From Allorhizobium ampelinum S4 (lineage in GTDB: Bacteria; Pseudomonadota; Alphaproteobacteria; Rhizobiales; Rhizobiaceae), in NCBI RefSeq assembly GCF_000016285.1, contig NC_011989.1, forward strand, positions 3,325,001 through 3,389,000: DNA of 64,000 bases, written 5' to 3'. This document shows positions 20,570 through 30,579 of this stretch, one piece after another. Numbering within the stretch: the stretch's first letter is position 1; each line of letters opens with the position of its first letter. The notes below the pieces were generated by a model. The model did no database searches and was not told the DNA's origin. It was given only the letters and a program-made list of their open reading frames with translations. The position numbers were made by a program, and so were the translations under genes.

Positions 20570-21439
20570 ATGGAGCCGCTATTCGATCCTGATCTCATCG
20601 TCCGCAACCGCGAGCGTGCCTTCGGCGCTGATGATGCCGGAGCCGGTTTCCTGCTGGATATCGTCGCACAGGAACTGACCGAGCGTCTGGCTGTGGTGGA
20701 ACGCCGGTTTGAAACCGCAGTCGAATTGCACGGAATCGATGGCAGGGTCGGGAGGGCCTGTCTGGAAACAGGACGGATCGACCAGTTGCAGCGGGTGGAA
20801 ACCAGCAGTCGCTTTGCCCGGCAGGGAGAAACGCTGATCCCCGGCCCTATCGAGCATCTGCCACTTGGCGAGCAAAGCGCCAATCTTCTGCTGTCGCCGC
20901 TTGCCCTGCATCTTGCCAATGACATGCCGGGCCTGCTGATCCAGATGCGCCGGTCACTCCGGCCTGACGGTCTGTTGCTGGCAGCCTTGCCCGGAGCCGG
21001 AACGCTTGGCGAATTGCGCGATGTGCTGTTGACGACCGAGATCGAGATCAGCGGCGGAGCAAGCCCCCGCGTCATGCCCTTTGCCGATGTGCGCGACATG
21101 GGGGCATTGTTACAGCGGGCGGGCTTTGCCCTTCCGGTTGTCGATGTCGAGACCTATACGGTGCGATATGATGGGATTCTGGCGCTGATGCGCGATCTCA
21201 AAGCCATGGGCATGGCCAATCCGCTGGCCGCCCGCAGCCGCAAACCGCTGACCCGGCAGTTTTTCCTGCGCGCCGCCGAGCTGTATGCCGAACGCTATAG
21301 CGATGCCGATGGCCGCATTCGCGCCAGTTTCTCGATCATCTACATGTCAGGCTGGGCCCCGCATGAAAGCCAGCCCAAACCGCTCAAGCCGGGGTCTGCG
21401 AAAATCCGCCTCGCCGACGCATTGGGCGGAAAGCCGTAG
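20570..21439 (+). CDS. SAM-dependent methyltransferase, NDUFAF5/BioC-like
   Basis: 289 residues. The N-terminus (MEPLFDPDLIVRNRERAF) and general layout fit the alphaproteobacterial family related to mitochondrial NDUFAF5, which modifies complex I. The SAM glycine motif is degenerate (VELHGIDGRVGRACLETG). The LLLSPLALHLANDMPG segment replaces the usual catalytic stretch, and RASFSIIYMSGWAP lies near the C-terminus. ATG start after GGGAGGCC. Divergent from comF. The specific substrate is inferred, not shown. Confidence 0.85.
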   Translation: MEPLFDPDLIVRNRERAFGADDAGAGFLLDIVAQELTERLAVVERRFETAVELHGIDGRVGRACLETGRIDQLQRVETSSRFARQGETLIPGPIEHLPLGEQSANLLLSPLALHLANDMPGLLIQMRRSLRPDGLLLAALPGAGTLGELRDVLLTTEIEISGGASPRVMPFADVRDMGALLQRAGFALPVVDVETYTVRYDGILALMRDLKAMGMANPLAARSRKPLTRQFFLRAAELYAERYSDADGRIRASFSIIYMSGWAPHESQPKPLKPGSAKIRLADALGGKP

Positions 21440-21482
21440 GGGATCATTCAAGCCTTTGCCGCAAGCCTGAACGCATTGCCGG

Positions 21483-21671
21483 TCAGGCTTGCGGTATGGC
21501 GGCAATGATGGAATCAAACAGCCTGTCCAGCGCTTCGTAATAAACGCCAAGCGCCAGATAAAGCGTCACCGCGATTATCCCCGCGATCAGGCTATACTCG
21601 ATTGCAGTTGCAGCAGACGTTTGGCGAAAAATCGCCGACAAGCCGGAAAACCGGCGTAAAAGCCCCATCAT
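21483..21671 (-). CDS. Orphan Flp-type IVb pilin
   Basis: 62 residues, with a short cytoplasmic leader, then SAATAIEYSLIAGIIAVTLYLALG, the hydrophobic N-helix and conserved Glu-Tyr of Flp/Fap pilins. In most members the processing site is Gly just before ATAIEY; here the residue is Ala. No cpa/tad assembly genes are present in the window, so this is an orphan pilin gene. Two adjacent ATGs begin the frame. Confidence 0.85.
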   Translation of the reverse strand: MMGLLRRFSGLSAIFRQTSAATAIEYSLIAGIIAVTLYLALGVYYEALDRLFDSIIAAIPQA

Positions 21672-21803
21672 ACCCCTAGCCTAAAACCATGCGCCCCCGC
21701 ATGGGTGATCGAAGCGAACGTTTTGTCATACCAAAACGCTCTGTCTGTTTGTTTTCAAATATTTCCGGTTTCAAAACCGCCTAACCCATACCATCACGGG
21801 TTA

Positions 21804-22124
21804 TCAGCAGGCATCCCCATTACCGGGATTGACGATACAGACGGAACCGGGCGTCTCCTGCAAGACGCTGCGCCGGATCGTGTAGCGTTTTCCGGCATCG
21901 TGCTCGCCAGGAATGGAGCCCGTGCTCATCCGATCGACATCAGCCGGTCGCGCCGCAAACTGACCGGAGGTGGTCTTGTCTGCGAGCATCGGCGTCAGCA
22001 CCAGCGATACCGCCACGGCCGTGACAGCAAACAGCAAGGCAAGATTGACAACGCCTATTCTACCGGACCTGGAAGTCGCACGTCGCGACTGCCGTCCGCC
22101 CTTTCCGAAATCCTTCTGCGTCAT
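21804..22124 (-). CDS. Hypothetical single-pass membrane protein beside Flp pilin
   Basis: 106 residues. The basic N-terminus (MTQKDFGKGGRQSRR) is followed by one transmembrane helix (about 28-48) and a periplasmic tail with TGSIPGEHDAGKRYTIRRS and two cysteines (SVCIVN and the C-terminal GDAC). I recall similar proteins beside the Flp pilin in other Rhizobiaceae, but no function is known. The start was chosen at MTQKDF; an upstream in-frame codon adds 22 residues without family support. Confidence 0.7.
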   Translation of the reverse strand: MTQKDFGKGGRQSRRATSRSGRIGVVNLALLFAVTAVAVSLVLTPMLADKTTSGQFAARPADVDRMSTGSIPGEHDAGKRYTIRRSVLQETPGSVCIVNPGNGDAC

Positions 22125-22632
22125 CGCAAACCTCACAAAATCCAAAGGGCTTCTTCCCGGACCATGGCCCGCCGGACGATTGCCCCACAATCGACCACAT
22201 AGATCAGGAGGTTTGCATCATTGAACATGCAAAACTCCTTTTGCTCACCCCATGACCCGATTCGATTCTTGATATCGCACCCAAGACGGTCTCGACATCA
22301 ACACACCGCAGCAGGCGACATCCTGCGCGGTAGAACCGTAAAGCCCTGAGATTACTGCGTTATTTTTTATCGAACGATACCGCGCCCCATGCGATCATGC
22401 CATCCGACGCCCAACGCACATAAGACGATGCACGAAGCGCCTGTGCATGATGAGGGAATAATGCCGGTTTGAGGATTAACTTTCTATTAATCGCCGATAA
22501 AAACCGGTGAGCAATGGCCCATCTGGTGGGCTTATCCCGGCATTTCACACCGCTTCACAGGACAAATCTGCTGAATAATTCCTGAAATCGGACTCGGATT
22601 CCGGTTATCCTGACGAGCTCTAAAGGCAAATT
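22125..22632. other. Intergenic region upstream of the pilin companion
   Basis: About 500 bases without a supported gene. It should contain a minus-strand promoter for the pilin companion gene. A segment near 22583-22610 (GAAATCGGACTCGGATTCCGG) resembles the core of the intergenic palindrome family. A 62-codon open frame at 22360-22548 was not accepted. Confidence 0.5.
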
Positions 22633-23040
22633 CTAGAGCAAATCCAGCAGGAACGGGATCAACGGCTCATCGGCTGGCGGCATCGGATAGGATCGCAGAT
22701 CGCGGGGCTTGACCCATTTGATCGCCTGGCCTTCCCGCCCCTGCGGCATGCCCTCATAGCGACGGCAGACATAGAGCGGCATCAGCAGGTGGAATGTTTC
22801 ATAGGTGTGGCTGGCGAAGGTCAGCGGCGCGAGACAGGGGATTTTCGTGGCAATGCCAAGCTCTTCCTCCAGCTCGCGAACCAGGGTTTCTTCTGGTGTT
22901 TCGCCGGGTTCCACCTTGCCGCCGGGAAATTCCCAGAGCCCGGCCAGCGATTTTCCTTCCGGCCTTTGCGCCAGCAGAATGCGTCCGTCGCTATCCAGCA
23001 AAGCGCAGGCGGCAACCAGCAGAATAGGCCGCACCGTCAT
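22633..23040 (-). CDS. mutT: 8-oxo-dGTP diphosphatase MutT
   Basis: 135-residue Nudix hydrolase that cleans oxidised guanine nucleotides from the pool. The complete Nudix box starts at GGKVEPGETPEE near residue 43 and ends RELEEELG. Its ATG overlaps the stop of the GNAT gene by four bases. Last gene of the PPIase-argJ-GNAT-mutT operon. Confidence 0.93.
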   Translation of the reverse strand: MTVRPILLVAACALLDSDGRILLAQRPEGKSLAGLWEFPGGKVEPGETPEETLVRELEEELGIATKIPCLAPLTFASHTYETFHLLMPLYVCRRYEGMPQGREGQAIKWVKPRDLRSYPMPPADEPLIPFLLDLL

Positions 23041-23840
23041 TCTTCGCCCTCAGCCTTGGCAGCGGTTTCGTGACGCCAGTAGCAATAGCGATAGGCTTCC
23101 TTGAAACCGAGCTTTTCGTAAAGCGAAAGGGCCGGACCGTTATCGGCCTGGACCTGGAGCCAGGCGCTTTTCGCTCCCCTTATCCGCGCCCAGCGCAGGG
23201 CCGCATAGGTCAGTTCGAGGCCGGTTCCCTTGCCACGATGGGCTTCCCCCACGGCAAGCTGCAACAGTCCGGCCAGATCATTGTCTTGCACGCAAATGGC
23301 CGCTGCTACCGGGCCATTGTCAGGCACCTCGATCAGAAACAGGCCAAGCGGCGGCTTGATATTGCTGATCAATTCGGCAAGCGCCGGCTTCGATGCGGCA
23401 TCCTCATTGCGCAGCGCCAGACTGGCATCGACGAAACGACCGATATCCTGAGTTGGCAGGTGATCCATCACATCGAGATCGCAAAGCTCCGCCAGATCGA
23501 GTGCCATGACCAGGCTTTCGTCAAACCGGGTCCAGCCATCCTCGCGCAGCACATCAATCACTTGCGGCGGCGCCAGTGGCGTTTCGCGAAACACCATGGG
23601 TCGGCCATAGGATTCGAATTTGCGCTCCGCCTTTTCCAGCCGCAGACGGATGTCACGGATATCGGAGCGGTCCAGCGCCACAACGCAATTGACCCGCTTC
23701 GACGGATGACCGCCCGTCAGCCGGACCTGCCAGCTGCCGTCATACTGAACGGAGGCCGCGGGCCAGGCGCGAAAACTGACGGCTTCCAGCCTGCGGACCT
23801 GCGGCAGGTTTGGCGCGCGTGGTGACTGATCCACCGCCAT
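23037..23840 (-). CDS. GNAT family N-acetyltransferase
   Basis: 267 residues. The C-terminal half carries the acetyl-CoA loop (HRGKGTGLEL near 190) and the LYEKLGFKEAYRYCYW terminal motif. The N-terminal half is a more divergent GNAT-like region. The substrate is unknown. Its ATG overlaps the argJ stop by one base (TGATG), so it is coupled to the arginine gene, but that does not prove a role in arginine synthesis. Confidence 0.88.
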   Translation of the reverse strand: MAVDQSPRAPNLPQVRRLEAVSFRAWPAASVQYDGSWQVRLTGGHPSKRVNCVVALDRSDIRDIRLRLEKAERKFESYGRPMVFRETPLAPPQVIDVLREDGWTRFDESLVMALDLAELCDLDVMDHLPTQDIGRFVDASLALRNEDAASKPALAELISNIKPPLGLFLIEVPDNGPVAAAICVQDNDLAGLLQLAVGEAHRGKGTGLELTYAALRWARIRGAKSAWLQVQADNGPALSLYEKLGFKEAYRYCYWRHETAAKAEGEE

Positions 23841-25081
23841 CAGCTCCGATAATCCCCGTTGATGGCCACATATTCCTTGGTGAGATCGCAGGTCCAGACC
23901 GTGGCTGTCCCCGACCCAAGCCCAAGCTCAACCGTGACCGGAATGTCTTCGCCCTGCATCACGGCTGTGGCTGCGGCTTCCGAATAATCCGGATCACGCT
24001 CACCGTTAACAGCAACGCGCACGTCACCGAACCAGATCGCCAGACGATCCCGGTCGGCCAGCTCGCCAGCCTTGCCGACCGCCATGACCACGCGGCCCCA
24101 ATTGGCGTCTTCGCCAGCAACCGCCGTCTTCACCAAGGGCGAATTGGCAATCGAAAGGGCAATCACCTTGGCAGCCGCGTCGCTTTCAGCGCCCTTGACG
24201 GTGACTTCCACCATCTTGCGCGCGCCTTCGCCATCCCGCACCACCTGCAAGGCCAGATCCTTCAGGAGATCGTTGAGCGCTGCCCGGAACCCATCAAGAC
24301 GGGCGTCATCGGCAGTCTCAACCCGCTGCTGACCATCACTGGCCGCAGCGCCGGTCGCAAACAGCATCAACGTATCGGAGGTCGAGGTGTCACTATCAAC
24401 CGTGACGGAATTAAAGCTTGGACCGACACCCGCCGACAACAGCGCCTGCAAGGCAGCCGGTGCGATATCGGCATCGGTGACGACGAAGGACAGCATGGTC
24501 GCCATATCAGGCGCGATCATGCCAGCACCCTTGGCAATGCCATTGATGGTCACAGTGACGCCGCCGATCTCAGTGCTGCGGGTCGCAACCTTCGGATAGG
24601 TATCCGTGGTCATGATCGCCTTGGCGGCTTCCAGCCAGAAATCGCCCTTGGCGTCACGGGCCATGTCATCAAGCACGCCGGCAAATTTCGTTGCATCCAG
24701 AGGTTCGCCGATCACGCCGGTCGAGGCCAGATAAATTTCATCTTCACCGCAGTTGAGCGCCGATGCCGCCGATTTGGCCGTCAACTCGGTCGCAGCCCGG
24801 CCCTTGGTGCCGGTAAAGGCATTGGCATTTCCGGAATTGACCACCACGCCGCGTGCCACGCCATGGGCCAGGTTTTTCCGGCAGAAATCCACTGGTGCGG
24901 ATGGGCATTTGGACCGGGTAAACACGCCCGCAACGCTGGCAGGCTGGTCGAACACCATCAACAGCACATCGGTACGGTTCTTGTATTTAATGCCCGCCGC
25001 AGCTGTTGCCATGGAGACGCCGCGGATCGCGGGCATTTCGGCAAAACTCTTTGGCGCGAGAGGAGAAACACTGGCTGACAT
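23840..25081 (-). CDS. argJ: Bifunctional glutamate N-acetyltransferase / N-acetylglutamate synthase ArgJ
   Basis: Recycles the acetyl group from N-acetylornithine to glutamate in arginine synthesis and may also make N-acetylglutamate from acetyl-CoA. 413 residues. The autocleavage site that yields alpha and beta chains is in [14 protein letters not shown], between Ala and the nucleophilic Thr. [13 protein letters not shown] is chosen as the start; an upstream frame start adds 17 residues. Follows the PPIase gene by 88 bases. Confidence 0.96.
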   Translation of the reverse strand: MSASVSPLAPKSFAEMPAIRGVSMATAAAGIKYKNRTDVLLMVFDQPASVAGVFTRSKCPSAPVDFCRKNLAHGVARGVVVNSGNANAFTGTKGRAATELTAKSAASALNCGEDEIYLASTGVIGEPLDATKFAGVLDDMARDAKGDFWLEAAKAIMTTDTYPKVATRSTEIGGVTVTINGIAKGAGMIAPDMATMLSFVVTDADIAPAALQALLSAGVGPSFNSVTVDSDTSTSDTLMLFATGAAASDGQQRVETADDARLDGFRAALNDLLKDLALQVVRDGEGARKMVEVTVKGAESDAAAKVIALSIANSPLVKTAVAGEDANWGRVVMAVGKAGELADRDRLAIWFGDVRVAVNGERDPDYSEAAATAVMQGEDIPVTVELGLGSGTATVWTCDLTKEYVAINGDYRS

Positions 25082-25169
25082 AGCTGGAAACGGCCCCGGA
25101 AAAGACGAAACGACAAAAGGAAACCGCCGCATCGCGTCCTATGCGCGATGCGGCGGAATGAGCGCTTGC

Positions 25170-26045
25170 TTATGGCTTCGGCGCGGCGGCAGCGTCCGGA
25201 TCGGCTTGCTGCTTGCTGATGTCCTCATAGCCCTTCTTCAGAGCCGGATCGACGATCTCGACCTTTTCAGAGGTCTTGGCCTTTTCCAGCAGGGCCAGAT
25301 ACTTGTCACGCATCACCAGCTGGCGAACCTGCTGCTGCACATCTTCGAATTTCGGCGGAGCCGCGTCACGGATCTCTTCGACCTTGATGACGTGGAAGCC
25401 GAACTGGCTCTTGACCGGGGTCTTGGTATAGGTGCCGGGCTTCAGGGCAAAGGCCGCTTCTTCGAATTCAGGCACCATACGGCCCTTGGAGAAGAAACCG
25501 AGATCACCGCCGTCCGATCCGCTGGAATCGGTCGATTTTTCCTTGGCAAGCTCAGCAAAATCCTTGCCAGCGTCCAGTTGCTTGATCACATCCTTGGCTT
25601 CATCCTCGGTCTTCACCAGAATGTGACGGGCGTGAATTTCCTGCTCCTTCGGCAGAGCGGCAATTTCCTTCTCATAGCGCGCCTTGACTTCCTCATCGGT
25701 CGTCACATCAACAACATGCTTCTTGAAAAAGGCATTGTGCAATTCGCGGTCGGCAATGAAAGCCATGCGCTGCTTGTAGGCCGGATCGTCCTGCATTTTT
25801 TCGCCGATGGCGCTGCCGGCAAGCAGCTTGACATCGATGGCACCGGACAGAGCCGCAACCTTTTTCTGGTCATCCGGCATCTGGGCAAACTGGGGATCGA
25901 GGTTGGCAATGGCCAGATCCAGCTCGGACTGGTGGATTTCCAGAGTGCCGACCTTGGCGACGACAGCATCGTCGGCATGGGCGTAGGAAGACAGCGCCAC
26001 AAGGGCGGCACAGGCCGCCAGGACGAGTTTGTGAGAACGCAGCAT
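25170..26045 (-). CDS. Periplasmic peptidyl-prolyl cis-trans isomerase (parvulin/SurA type)
   Basis: 291 residues with a signal peptide (MLRSHKLVLAACAALVALSSYAHA) and therefore periplasmic. The parvulin domain spans about residues 130-235 (EIHARHILVKTEDEA, GGDLGFFSKGRMVPEFEEAAF, SQFGFHVIKVEE). Helical chaperone-like regions flank it. Likely assists folding of exported proteins, which fits its divergence from secA. The C-terminal tail is Ala/Pro-rich. Confidence 0.92.
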   Translation of the reverse strand: MLRSHKLVLAACAALVALSSYAHADDAVVAKVGTLEIHQSELDLAIANLDPQFAQMPDDQKKVAALSGAIDVKLLAGSAIGEKMQDDPAYKQRMAFIADRELHNAFFKKHVVDVTTDEEVKARYEKEIAALPKEQEIHARHILVKTEDEAKDVIKQLDAGKDFAELAKEKSTDSSGSDGGDLGFFSKGRMVPEFEEAAFALKPGTYTKTPVKSQFGFHVIKVEEIRDAAPPKFEDVQQQVRQLVMRDKYLALLEKAKTSEKVEIVDPALKKGYEDISKQQADPDAAAAPKP

Positions 26046-26143
26046 ATAATAACCCTTCGGTAAAGAGGCCGATTGCGACTGTCAATCGGGTCGAAAACAC
26101 CCTAAACCACGCGATTGTGGCACTTGTGGTGCATGCTGTCCCG

Positions 26144-26171
26144 TTGACATAATTCGACCCCCCTCTTATCT
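26144..26171 (+). promoter_or_regulatory. Candidate sigma-70 promoter of secA
   Basis: TTGACA (26144-26149), a 16-base spacer, then TTATCT (26166-26171), about 135 bases upstream of the secA start. Confidence 0.5.
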
Positions 26172-26307
26172 GTCACGCAACTCCGCGTCCAGAGCAGTTT
26201 CCGGAGGCGGTACGCCAATCTCCACTGTCATGTGGCCGTGAGCGACCGGGAGTAGACCCGGGGCTTCGGTTTCAACCTCGTGACGGAATTCAGAAAGGAC
26301 CATGGAC

Positions 26308-29007
26308 ATGGTCAGTCTTGGTGGGATCGCCCGCAAAATTTTCGGCTCCTCGAATGAACGCCGCATCCGGGGGAATAAGCCTCGCGTGGCCGCCATCAAC
26401 GCGCTGGAGGACAGCATAAAGGCATTGAGTGATGCCGAGCTGGCCGCAAAGACCGAGGAATTCAAGGGTGAGCTTGCCAAAGGCAAGACGCTCGACGACA
26501 TCCTGATCCCGGCCTTTGCCGTGGCGCGCGAAGCATCGCGCCGGGCGCTCGGCATGCGGCCCTTCGATGTGCAGCTGATCGGCGGCATGATCCTGCATGA
26601 AAACGCCATTGCAGAAATGAAAACCGGCGAAGGCAAGACGCTGGTGGCAACGCTCGCCGTTTATCTCAACGCATTGTCCGGCAAGGGCGTGCATGTGGTG
26701 ACGGTCAATGATTATCTCGCCAGCCGCGACGCCGCCATCATGGCCAAGCTCTACAGCTTCCTCGGGCTGACCACCGGCGTCATCGTGCATGGCATGAACG
26801 ATGATGAGCGCCGCGAGGCCTATGCCTGCGACATCACCTATGCCACCAATAACGAGCTTGGGTTCGACTACCTGCGCGACAACATGAAATATGAGCGCGG
26901 CCAGATGGTGCAGCGCGGCCATAATTACGCAATCGTCGACGAAGTGGACTCAATCCTGGTCGATGAGGCGCGCACGCCGCTGATCATTTCCGGACCGCTC
27001 GACGACCGTTCCGATCTCTACACCACCATCGATGCCTTCATTCCGATGCTGAGCGCCGAAGACTACGAGATCGACGAAAAGCAGAAATCGGCCAATTTCT
27101 CCGAAGTCGGCACCGAAAAGCTGGAAAACCTGCTGAAAGACGCTGGCCTGCTCAAAGGCGTTTCGCTGTATGACGTCGAAAACGTCGCCATCGTCCATCA
27201 CATCAACAATGCGCTGAAGGCCCACAAGCTGTTCCAGCGCGACAAGGACTATATCGTTCGCAATGACGAAATCGTCATTATCGACGAGTTCACCGGCCGG
27301 ATGATGCCGGGCCGCCGTTATTCGGAAGGCCAGCACCAGGCGCTGGAAGCCAAGGAAAAGGTAACGATCCAGCCGGAAAACCAGACGCTGGCCTCGATTA
27401 CCTTCCAGAATTATTTCCGGATGTATTCCAAGCTTGCAGGGATGACCGGTACGGCCAATACCGAAGCCGAGGAATTCCAGGATATCTACGGCCTCAGCGT
27501 CATCGAAGTGCCGACCAACCTGCCGATCCTGCGTATCGACGAGGATGATGAGGTCTACCGGACCTTTGAGGAAAAGTTCAAGGCGATCATCGAGGAAATC
27601 AAGGCCTCCGCGTCGCGCAATCAGCCGGTCCTGGTCGGGACAACATCGATTGAAAAGTCCGAACTGCTGGCCACCATGCTGCGCCAGAGCGGATTTACCG
27701 ATTTCAGCGTGCTGAATGCCCGCTATCACGAGCAGGAAGCCTATATCGTCTCCCAGGCTGGTGTGCCGGGCGCCGTCACCATCGCCACCAACATGGCCGG
27801 TCGCGGTACCGACATTCAGCTTGGTGGCAATATCGACATGCGGCTTGAACGCGATCTGGAAGGCATGGAGCCCGGCCCCGAGCGCGACGCCAAGGAACAG
27901 GCGATCCGCGAGGAAGTCAAAGCGCTGAAGGAAAAGGCACTGGCCGCAGGCGGCCTCTACGTGATCGCCACCGAGCGCCATGAAAGCCGGCGCATCGATA
28001 ACCAGCTGCGTGGCCGTTCTGGTCGTCAGGGCGACCCGGGCCGTTCGAAATTCTACCTGTCGCTTCAAGACGACCTGATGCGGATTTTCGGTTCCGACCG
28101 CATGGACAGCATGCTTCAGAAGTTGGGCCTGAAGGAAGGCGAAGCCATCGTCCATCCCTGGATCAACAAGGCGCTTGAACGCGCCCAGAAAAAGGTCGAG
28201 GCGCGCAATTTCGACATCCGCAAGAACCTGTTGAAATATGACGACGTGCTGAACGACCAGCGCAAGGTGATTTTCGAGCAGCGCGTCGAGCTGATGGATG
28301 CCGAAGACCTGACCGAAACCATCGACGACATGCGCCACGAGCTGATCGACACCATCGTGCGCACCCATATCCCGGAAAAGGCCTATGCCGAACAATGGGA
28401 TGTGGCTGGCCTGAAGACGGCAATGACCGGAATCCTCAACCTCGACCTTCCTATCGAGGACTGGGCGCAGGAAGAAGGCATTGCTGAAGACGATATCGTC
28501 GAACGGGTCAAGAAAGCTGCCGACGAGGTCATGGCTGAGAAGACCGAGCGCTTCGGCCCGGAAATCATGGCCTATATCGAGCGTTCCGTGTTGTTGCAGA
28601 CCATCGATAACCTGTGGCGCGAGCATATCGTCAACCTCGACCACTTGCGTTCTGTGGTGGGTTTCCGTGGCTATGCCCAGCGCGATCCCTTGCAGGAATA
28701 CAAGGCGGAAGCGTTCGAACTGTTCCAGGCGCTGCTGGCCAATATGCGTGAAGGCGTGACCGCCCAGATGATGCGGGTGGAAATCGTCCGTGAAGCGCCC
28801 CCGGAGCCGACCCTGCCGATCATGCATGGTCACCACGAAGATCCGCAGACCGGCCAGGATGAATTTGCCGCCGCCGATGGCATCGTCGCCCCTGAGAACC
28901 GCAATCCCGCCGATCCCTCGACCTGGGGCAAGGTTGGACGCAATGAAATGTGTCCTTGCGGCTCCGGCAAGCGCTTCAAGCACTGCCACGGCGCCCTGCT
29001 GGCGTAA
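26308..29007 (+). CDS. secA: Protein translocase subunit SecA
   Basis: Motor ATPase that drives preproteins through SecYEG. 899 residues. The nucleotide-binding domain shows [13 protein letters not shown] near residue 107 and a [15 protein letters not shown]alker B region; the second helicase domain has [14 protein letters not shown]. The C-terminal zinc motif [14 protein letters not shown] binds SecB and lipid. Two ATGs six bases apart are possible; the second (26308) is better spaced from AAGGAC. A terminator hairpin follows. Confidence 0.98.
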   Translation: MVSLGGIARKIFGSSNERRIRGNKPRVAAINALEDSIKALSDAELAAKTEEFKGELAKGKTLDDILIPAFAVAREASRRALGMRPFDVQLIGGMILHENAIAEMKTGEGKTLVATLAVYLNALSGKGVHVVTVNDYLASRDAAIMAKLYSFLGLTTGVIVHGMNDDERREAYACDITYATNNELGFDYLRDNMKYERGQMVQRGHNYAIVDEVDSILVDEARTPLIISGPLDDRSDLYTTIDAFIPMLSAEDYEIDEKQKSANFSEVGTEKLENLLKDAGLLKGVSLYDVENVAIVHHINNALKAHKLFQRDKDYIVRNDEIVIIDEFTGRMMPGRRYSEGQHQALEAKEKVTIQPENQTLASITFQNYFRMYSKLAGMTGTANTEAEEFQDIYGLSVIEVPTNLPILRIDEDDEVYRTFEEKFKAIIEEIKASASRNQPVLVGTTSIEKSELLATMLRQSGFTDFSVLNARYHEQEAYIVSQAGVPGAVTIATNMAGRGTDIQLGGNIDMRLERDLEGMEPGPERDAKEQAIREEVKALKEKALAAGGLYVIATERHESRRIDNQLRGRSGRQGDPGRSKFYLSLQDDLMRIFGSDRMDSMLQKLGLKEGEAIVHPWINKALERAQKKVEARNFDIRKNLLKYDDVLNDQRKVIFEQRVELMDAEDLTETIDDMRHELIDTIVRTHIPEKAYAEQWDVAGLKTAMTGILNLDLPIEDWAQEEGIAEDDIVERVKKAADEVMAEKTERFGPEIMAYIERSVLLQTIDNLWREHIVNLDHLRSVVGFRGYAQRDPLQEYKAEAFELFQALLANMREGVTAQMMRVEIVREAPPEPTLPIMHGHHEDPQTGQDEFAAADGIVAPENRNPADPSTWGKVGRNEMCPCGSGKRFKHCHGALLA

Positions 29008-29014
29008 GACAATC

Positions 29015-29047
29015 AAAATCGGCCAGCCGGATGGGTTGGCCGATTTC
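29015..29047 (+). terminator. secA terminator hairpin
   Basis: AAATCGGCCA (29016-29025) pairs with TGGCCGATTT (29037-29046), extended inward by three more pairs, and TTTCTC follows. It starts eight bases past the secA stop. Confidence 0.8.
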
Positions 29048-29155
29048 TCACAGGCATAGGCTATTCAAACACTGACGGGCAGGCTTTTGTTAACCGTAAG
29101 CTGCCAAGACTGAATGCCCTGTCGCATATGTGCCTGTGAGTGTTGCGTGTTTATC

Positions 29156-30559
29156 ATGGCGGTTATCCAGAGGGTGGAACATCTCCTGCCAGCCCGGCTG
29201 CATGGCCCGCTGCGCAGGATCGTCGCCGCCTTGTCCGCTCACGACGATGTGGCCCGCGCCCAGCGCATGGCGCTGATTGCCTTTGCCATCCGCATCGTCA
29301 GCGCAGCGATTGCCTTTTTCTCGCAGATCGTCCAAGCCCGGCTGATGGGCGATTTCGAATACGGTATTTTCGTCTTCGTCTGGGTCTTGGTCGTACTGTT
29401 CGGCAATCTATCCTGCCTGGGCTTTCATTCGACCGTCATCCGCTTTCTGCCGCAATATCACGCCCGAGGCGAAATTCCAGAAATCCGTGGCATCACGGTC
29501 ACCATCCGGATCTTCGCGCTTGGCCTCGCCAGCTGTTTGACTGCAACCGGTCTTATCCTGTTGAATTTTTTCGGAGATCGGATTGCTGGCTACTATCTGA
29601 CGCCGCTGTTTCTCGGCCTGTTCGCACTGCCGATGATTGCGCTGGGCGATGTGCTTGACGGGACGGCGCGCGCCAATAGCTGGCCCGTTGCAGCCCTCAG
29701 CCCCACCTATATCGTCAGGCCCGTGCTGATCCTGGCCTTCATGCTGCTGGCCGTCATGCTGGGCGCGCCACGCACCGCCACCACCGCCATGCAGGCGGCC
29801 CTTGCCGCCACTTATGTCACGACACTCAGCCAATTCGCCACCATTCACTGGCGTCTGCGGCGCAAATATCTACGGGGCCCTCGGCGGATCGATTTCATGG
29901 TCTGGTTTCGCGTTGCCATCCCGATTTTCCTGATCGAGGGCTTTCTGTTTCTGCTGACCAATTCCGATGTCATGGTGGTCGGGCTTTATCTGCCACCCGA
30001 CCAGGTCGGGATCTATTTTGCCGCGGCAAAAACCATGGCCCTGGTGCAATTCGTCTATTTCGCGGTCAAGGCCGCAGCCGGACCGCGCTTTTCAGCACTG
30101 ATGAATGAAGATGATATCCGGCCGCTGGCCCTGTTTGCCGGCAGAATGGCCCGCTGGTGCTTTTGGCCGTCGCTGATCATCGGTCTTCTGGTGCTGGCGG
30201 CAGGCGAAGTCTTGCTCGGTCTGTTCGGCCCGAATTTCACGGCAGGCTATCCATTGATGGCCATTCTGTTTGCCGGTGCCCTGACCAAGGCGCTGATCGG
30301 CCCCGGTGAGATGCTCCTGACCATGGCCGGGCGACAAAAATTGTGTGTGCTACTATATGTGATTGCTTTAGCATCTAATATCGGGCTGAATGTGACTCTC
30401 ATTCCGCTTTATGGCCTCACCGGCGCGGCAACGGCTGCCGCCTCGGCAATGTTGGTGGAAGCGATCTTGTTACACATTGCCGTGCGCTATGCGCTTGGCA
30501 TTGTCTTATTTGCATTTGCCGACCCATTGTCTCGCATGAAGCAAGACAGGCCCGCATGA
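29156..30559 (+). CDS. Polysaccharide/oligosaccharide flippase (MATE-like Wzx family)
   Basis: 467 residues, mostly hydrophobic, with about 12-14 predicted membrane helices in the arrangement of Wzx-type exporters that move lipid-linked sugar units across the inner membrane. The start at MAVIQRVEHLL is chosen over a frame start 14 codons upstream. It is followed 20 bases later by a BcsL-type acetyltransferase, suggesting a two-gene exopolysaccharide unit, although no glycosyltransferase is adjacent. Confidence 0.85.
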   Translation: MAVIQRVEHLLPARLHGPLRRIVAALSAHDDVARAQRMALIAFAIRIVSAAIAFFSQIVQARLMGDFEYGIFVFVWVLVVLFGNLSCLGFHSTVIRFLPQYHARGEIPEIRGITVTIRIFALGLASCLTATGLILLNFFGDRIAGYYLTPLFLGLFALPMIALGDVLDGTARANSWPVAALSPTYIVRPVLILAFMLLAVMLGAPRTATTAMQAALAATYVTTLSQFATIHWRLRRKYLRGPRRIDFMVWFRVAIPIFLIEGFLFLLTNSDVMVVGLYLPPDQVGIYFAAAKTMALVQFVYFAVKAAAGPRFSALMNEDDIRPLALFAGRMARWCFWPSLIIGLLVLAAGEVLLGLFGPNFTAGYPLMAILFAGALTKALIGPGEMLLTMAGRQKLCVLLYVIALASNIGLNVTLIPLYGLTGAATAAASAMLVEAILLHIAVRYALGIVLFAFADPLSRMKQDRPA

Positions 30560-30579
30560 AGCGAACCAGGTTGTAGGAT

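Noticed and set aside
22360..22548. 62-codon open frame in the pilin-mutT gap
   Set aside because: No ribosome site, no family, and composition like intergenic DNA.
23810..25078. Open frame antisense to argJ (422 codons)
   Set aside because: Overlaps argJ completely and shows no recognisable motif.
26950..29016. Long open frame antisense to secA (688 codons)
   Set aside because: Same artefact; the secA frame is fully conserved.
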